Shown here in pieces: positions 38,585 to 42,257 of a stretch of 42,257 bases of DNA. A model generated the notes under the pieces. That model made no database searches. It saw only the letters and a list, made by a program, of their open reading frames with translations, and was not told where the DNA came from. The DNA is from an uncultured Pseudomonadales bacterium (GTDB lineage Bacteria > Pseudomonadota > Gammaproteobacteria > Pseudomonadales > Pseudohongiellaceae). The first letter of the stretch is position 1. Each line of letters opens with the position of its first letter. A program made the translations under genes and the position numbers. The DNA lies in assembly GCA_949430125.1 (NCBI GenBank), contig CASQMQ010000061.1, forward strand, positions 1 through 42,257. The letters are read 5' to 3'.

Positions 38585-39300
38585 TCACGCGCTCAGTAAC
38601 CGATGGGGTTTTTGTTCAAGCCTGAAAAAAGATGCGACTGAAAGCCTACCTTTAGAGGTGTCACTATCGAGGCTGTCTGGCGACGAGAGCATGGCGCAAT
38701 GTAGCAAATTTGAAGGGTATAGTACCAGTCGATTCAATCTGGCCTTGACCACCAGCTCCTGCTTGAACAGGTTGTGTCGCCGTTCAGGTAGCCTAAGTGC
38801 TCGGCTGGGTGACTCCGCACGTTTTCAATCATCTCATCCATAACACCGCGATCATCACGCCTTATCTTGACTAAGTTACGTGGACGATAACGATAAATTG
38901 CCGTGCCCCCATGTGGCTCACCACAGAGATAATGTACGGCAGCATATTGATCATCACTGAACGCATCGACGTGCGGCATCTTTTGGGCTGCACTCAGTTG
39001 TGTCGGCTGGAGAGTAGTCAATGAAATCATGCTGCGATGGACTACAGGGTTGTGGAAACCGTATACCAGTTCTATGACCTTACCCATGGCCTCATCATAA
39101 GAGCTTGGCAGACGATCACGAATACCCGGGTAGGCTGTGCCGTCATCGCCAACATTACCGAAGTAGGCTTTTTCCCGCGCATACTCGACTAATACCTCTG
39201 GATTCGCTAAAAAATTATCGACGACATACACCGAAATCTCAGGATCCGTATGCTGAATTTTCTCGACGTTCATTGCTTGATTAAGTATAAACTCTAGCAT
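38585..39300 (-). CDS. DUF6445 family protein (one frameshift)
   Basis: The tracked ORF (38734-39300) has an unnatural end after GYLNGD. In the next frame the sequence continues LFKQELVVKARLNRLVLYPS, then NLLHCAML, and stops at 38585, giving about 238 residues with a plausible C-terminus. One missing or two extra bases near 38770 explain it. Conserved points are VYVVDNFLANPEVLVEYA, YPGIRDRLP, MPHVDAFSDDQYAAVHYL with HxD, GGTAIYRY, and NRLVLYPSNLLHCA with the later His. This HxD...H arrangement resembles 2-oxoglutarate/Fe(II)-dependent or prolyl-hydroxylase-like folds; activity is not established. It is divergent from the halogenase gene and followed by SapC. Confidence 0.82.
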
Positions 39301-39574
39301 GGTTAGCGGTACTTACTTATTGCCTGCACTTAGAATGATGTTCTCTGGTTTGAGCGAGCCGCCCAAATATTCCATAAACCTATAAAACATATAAAACATA
39401 TCAGATTGAATAATGTAAGCTCCGGAATGTCAACCCGGAAGTATCATTGCGGACTTGGGCGGTGACGGCAGCATGAAGGCAAGTCTTTATTAAACTTGGT
39501 GAATTCAACGAACGAATCCAGTAGTGCATCGCCAATATACCAATTGGCAGCTGACAGAAAAGAAAGGGATTTCC
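39301..39574. other. Divergent intergenic region between DUF6445 and halogenase genes
   Basis: 274 bases that must hold promoters for both directions. It is AT-rich in the middle and contains a short tandem repeat ATAAAACAT ATAAAACAT at 39382-39399. No operator palindrome like the one upstream of the cytochrome gene was found. Confidence 0.4.
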
Positions 39575-41093
39575 GTGGACAATAACAATATCAAACACAT
39601 AGTAATCGTTGGGGGCGGCACGTCGGGTTGGATGTCAGCAGCCGCCCTGAGCCGCATCGTCGGTACGCAAGATTGCAAGATCACCTTAGTCGAATCCGAA
39701 CAGGTAGGTACGGTAGGCGTCGGTGAAGCGACGATTCCACCCATTGTAGAGTTCAATAACCTGCTTGGTATCAATGCCGACGAAATGCTAAGTGCGACAC
39801 AAGGCACGTTCAAGCTCGGTATTGAATTCACAAACTGGGGCAGAATAGGTGACGCCTACATGCACCCTTTCGGAGTCTTTGGGCGCACCATTATGAATGT
39901 CAGTTTCTGGCACTATTGGAAAAAGGCCTATGAACTCGGCCTTTCGCCTCCACTGGATGCTTACTCGCTGAATTGGCTTGCGGCAAAGCAGAACCGATTT
40001 TTACGTAGTGGTAATGTCCCCAACTCGCCACTATCCAAGGTGCACCACGCCTATCACTTTGACGCCAATCTTTATGCGCGTTTTCTCCGCGAGTTCAGTA
40101 CTGGCCTTGGTGTAAATCGAATTGAAGGGCTCGTAGAACAAGTAATTCAGGATCCACAGTCAGGCTTTATCAAAGGCATCAAGCTTCAGGATAGTACTAT
40201 TGTCAATGGGGACTTCTTCATAGACTGCACAGGGTTTCGGGGTTTACTGATAGAGCAATGCCTAGAAACTGGCTATGAGGATTGGAGTCACTACTTGCCC
40301 TGCAACAGTGCCCAGGCCGTGCCAACGGCAGCGCTAAGCCAGAAAGCAGCCTTATACCAAATCTATTGCGCACTCCAACGGCTGGCAATGGCAAATTCCT
40401 CTACAGCACAGAACAGGCAACGGCATTGTCTACAGCACCGAATTTGCCAGTGACGAACAGGCGCAGGAGATGCTGTTGGCGAACTTGCCCAGTACAGCGC
40501 TTGCGGAGCCTAGGCAGCTTCGTTTTGTGACAGGAAAGCGCAAGAAGAGTTGGAATAAAAACTGCCTCGCTGTTGGTCTTTCCAGTGGCTTTATGGAACC
40601 GCTTGAATCGACTAGTATTCATCTCATCCAATCAACAATCATGAGATTCCTTTCCCTGTTTCCACGCCGCGACAATTTTGATATTGAAATGAATCGCTTC
40701 AATAATGACGTCGATCGAGAATTCCGGACGGTCCGCGACTTTCTCATTCTGCATTACAAGGCGACGCAGCGTGATGACTCTGAGCTATGGAATTATTGTC
40801 GCAACATGGAGATTCCAGATTCCTTGCAGGAAAAACTGGATCTTTATCAATCAGGTTCCTGGCTTGAGAGAGATAAACAAGAGTTATTTGGTGTCGACAG
40901 TTGGTTGGCAGTACTCAATGGTCAGCACGTTAGAGCCGAGAGCTATAGTCCCCTGGTTGATAGTTTGCCTAAGGACAAGCTTGAAAGCATACTGCGAGAA
41001 ACTCGCGAAGTTATCGCGCAATGCGCGACAGCCATGCCTTCTCATGAAGATTTTATCCGCAAACATTGTGCCGACCCGACCCTGCATCAGTGA
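39575..41093 (+). CDS. Tryptophan-halogenase-like flavoprotein (one frameshift)
   Basis: FADH2-dependent halogenase family protein of about 505 residues after repair. The GTG at 39575 is chosen over the tracked start because AAAGGGA lies just upstream and the FAD motif then comes near the N-terminus (IVIVGGGTSGWMSAA). Other family marks are VGVGEATIPPI, GTFKLGIEFTNW with a candidate catalytic Lys, and DCTGFRGLLIEQ. In the second frame come GWQWQIPL (the WxWxIP halogenase motif) and SGFMEPLESTSIHLIQ with the Glu that binds substrate. The two ORFs (39524-40453, 40470-41093) join if one base is removed near 40344 (SQKQPYTKS). Closest known style is the BrvH/Xanthomonas type linked to SapC and TonB receptors; the substrate may be an indole or another ring. 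Confidence 0.88.
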
Positions 41094-41260
41094 TGCATAA
41101 CTGAGTAAATCAGGGCCCTCTAGCTCTTTGTTTCGATTGACTTCACTAAAGGGGGACAGAATAGGCTTTCTGCTTAATACAAGGTAAGGGTTTGCTTAGT
41201 CGCAAAAAGCCAAGGCAGCTTCCATTTTTTATGCAAGGGTTTCAATCTATTTATTGTTGG

Positions 41261-42032
41261 CTAATTGCGAGGCAATGTACCGAGACTATTGTCGCGTTGT
41301 CCGGTGAATTCGAAGCCACGTTCTGGCCAGGAACGAATTAATTTTGAACGCTTCTTCCAGGCACTTATAGCTTTATCCTTGTCTTTGCTCAGGACGGCTT
41401 TAGCAAAGCTGATCCTGCTGGCGTGGTTGGATACCATAATTTCTTTATTCCCCTCGAAAGTGCCGGAGAAGCGACTCAGACTGACTTGGTTCCAGAGGAT
41501 TCCGAGAAATAGCTCCAGCAGGATATTGTTCGACATCCGGGCAAGCAAAGCCATTAAATCATGCTGACACTTTGAACGAATATTCATGAGGCAGCTGGGT
41601 ATTATCGCTACTCTCATGCTTCCCCCCTACAAACAATCTAAGTTCATTTATCAGCCCCTCGTCTTTGCATTTTACCGCGGCTTTTAGAGCCTGGATCACC
41701 ATCGGATCGGCTACATCCATGAATGTGGCGTTACTGATCAAAACTTTGGAAGCCAAAAACTGGCTAGCTGACTTCATGGCAGTTTCTATAGTAGGCCGAC
41801 GCGTGAAATAGCCTCCTCCTTTGCCTGGCTTGATCGTAAGCAGCTCCTCGTATTCCAGCATGCGAGCGGCTTGCCGTAATGTGGGCAGACTGACACCGAC
41901 TTCTGCCGCTAGGTCGGCTTCCGAACCCATATACGCCTCTTCTTCCATGATCAAGATACGTTCACGCAAGATAATTGCGACACGATCAGCTGTCGAGCTT
42001 GATTTTACTAATGGTGGTCTTTTAGCTTTCAC
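41261..42032 (-). CDS. GntR family transcriptional regulator with FCD domain (one frameshift)
   Basis: About 256 residues after repair. The N-terminal winged helix-turn-helix reads MGSEADLAAEVGVSLPTLRQ then AARMLEYEELLTIKPGKGGG. The helical FCD ligand domain follows. The tracked ORF 41559-42032 ends at HEYSFKVSA; removing one A near 41579 continues as CQHDLMALLARMSNNILLEL and reaches the stop at 41261. Start is GTG at 42032, preceded by a run of nine G with five bases between, an unusual ribosome-binding region. FCD regulators sense small organic acids or sugars. The neighbouring locus is the probable target. Confidence 0.85.
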
Positions 42033-42037
42033 TATAG

Positions 42038-42046
42038 CCCCCCCCC
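42038..42046 (-). promoter_or_regulatory. Poly-G tract at the ribosome-binding position of the GntR gene
   Basis: Nine consecutive G (minus strand) lie five bases before the GTG start, where the Shine-Dalgarno sequence should be. Such tracts can change length by slipped-strand mispairing. Given the indel errors in this window, the exact length is uncertain. Confidence 0.45.
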
Positions 42047-42140
42047 GGCGGCAATTTCATTTTTCACCTACATCTATTGTACGTTATGACAGTAAAAAAT
42101 CAGAATAATTCGCCTGCTCTGAATCTTTTATGCAAGGAGC

Positions 42141-42257
42141 TCAAGCTATGTTGCGATTTCTGGTTAGGTCGAAACCGCGTTTTGGGCAGGAACGAAGAAA
42201 CTTTGAGCGTTTCCTCCAGGCACTTAGGGCTTTATCCTTGTCTTTGGCCAGGACAGC
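42141..42257 (-). CDS. Second GntR/FCD regulator, C-terminal end only
   Basis: The last 38 codons of a gene that begins beyond the right edge; missing from the ORF track. It reads AVLAKDKDKALSAWRKRSKF and GFDLTRNRNIA before the stop. This is closely similar to the end of the complete GntR gene (AVLSKDKDKAISAWKKRSKL, GFEFTGQRD). In an 87-base comparison by eye about 72 bases agree. It is therefore a tandem paralogue upstream of the first on the same strand. Confidence 0.8.
   Translation of the reverse strand, partial: AVLAKDKDKALSAWRKRSKFLRSCPKRGFDLTRNRNIA

Noticed and set aside
39382-39399. ATAAAACAT tandem pair as the start of a CRISPR or iteron array
   Set aside because: Only two short copies, no spacers, no cas or replication genes nearby.
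41211-41260. Terminator after the GntR gene (AAGC...GCTTTTT on the minus strand)
   Set aside because: The possible stem is only four to five bases; too weak to call.

Overview
The window looks like a chromosomal segment of a marine-type gammaproteobacterium. The gene order amiB-mutL-miaA-hfq-hflX-hflK-hflC, yjeT-like, hisZ, purA, rnr, rlmB, rpsF-rpsR-(DUF2232-like)-rplI, dnaB, alr is the classic gammaproteobacterial arrangement, and hisZ plus a DUF2232-like gene between rpsR and rplI is the Pseudomonas-like version. The Spinster-type MFS carrier and the TonB receptor / SapC / DUF6445 / flavin halogenase set fit aquatic gammaproteobacteria. Species cannot be named from sequence alone. There is no rRNA and no CRISPR array.

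Layout. 1-4381: partial ABC ATPase, a broken small membrane-protein gene, a secreted M20 peptidase and an MFS carrier. 4423-14627 (minus strand): housekeeping block radA, alr, dnaB, rplI, DUF2232-like, rpsR, rpsF, rlmB, rnr. 14786-14872: tRNA-Leu(CAG) with its own promoter. 14873-18491: small accessory patch with two lipoproteins (one CopC-like), a small ORF, a 600-base non-coding stretch with a REP-like direct repeat, and a REP-associated-type Y1 transposase. 18492-31395: ROK kinase, then purA, hisZ, DUF2065, hflC, hflK, hflX, hfq, miaA, mutL, amiB, tsaE (all minus). 31472-42257: accessory locus with a TonB-dependent receptor, an exported protein of unknown function, a c-type cytochrome fused to a PHM/DBM-like copper monooxygenase module, a relic of a second heme segment, SapC, a DUF6445 protein, a divergent tryptophan-halogenase-like flavoprotein, and two tandem GntR/FCD regulators (the second cut by the window end).

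The most general observation is that at least ten genes, including the essential or near-essential alr, dnaB and amiB and the ribosomal gene rpsF, are split by single-base frame changes that repair to full-length family members. About ten of twelve mapped shifts are extra bases. This looks like insertion-biased uncorrected long-read error rather than gene decay, so split genes are annotated here as single CDSs.

The most interesting candidate system is the 31.6-42.3 kb locus. It combines outer-membrane uptake, a periplasmic heme/copper oxidase-like protein, a cytosolic halogenase with its usual SapC and DUF6445 companions, and local FCD regulators, with a GntR-like operator palindrome in front of the cytochrome-monooxygenase gene. 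Its substrate is unknown.
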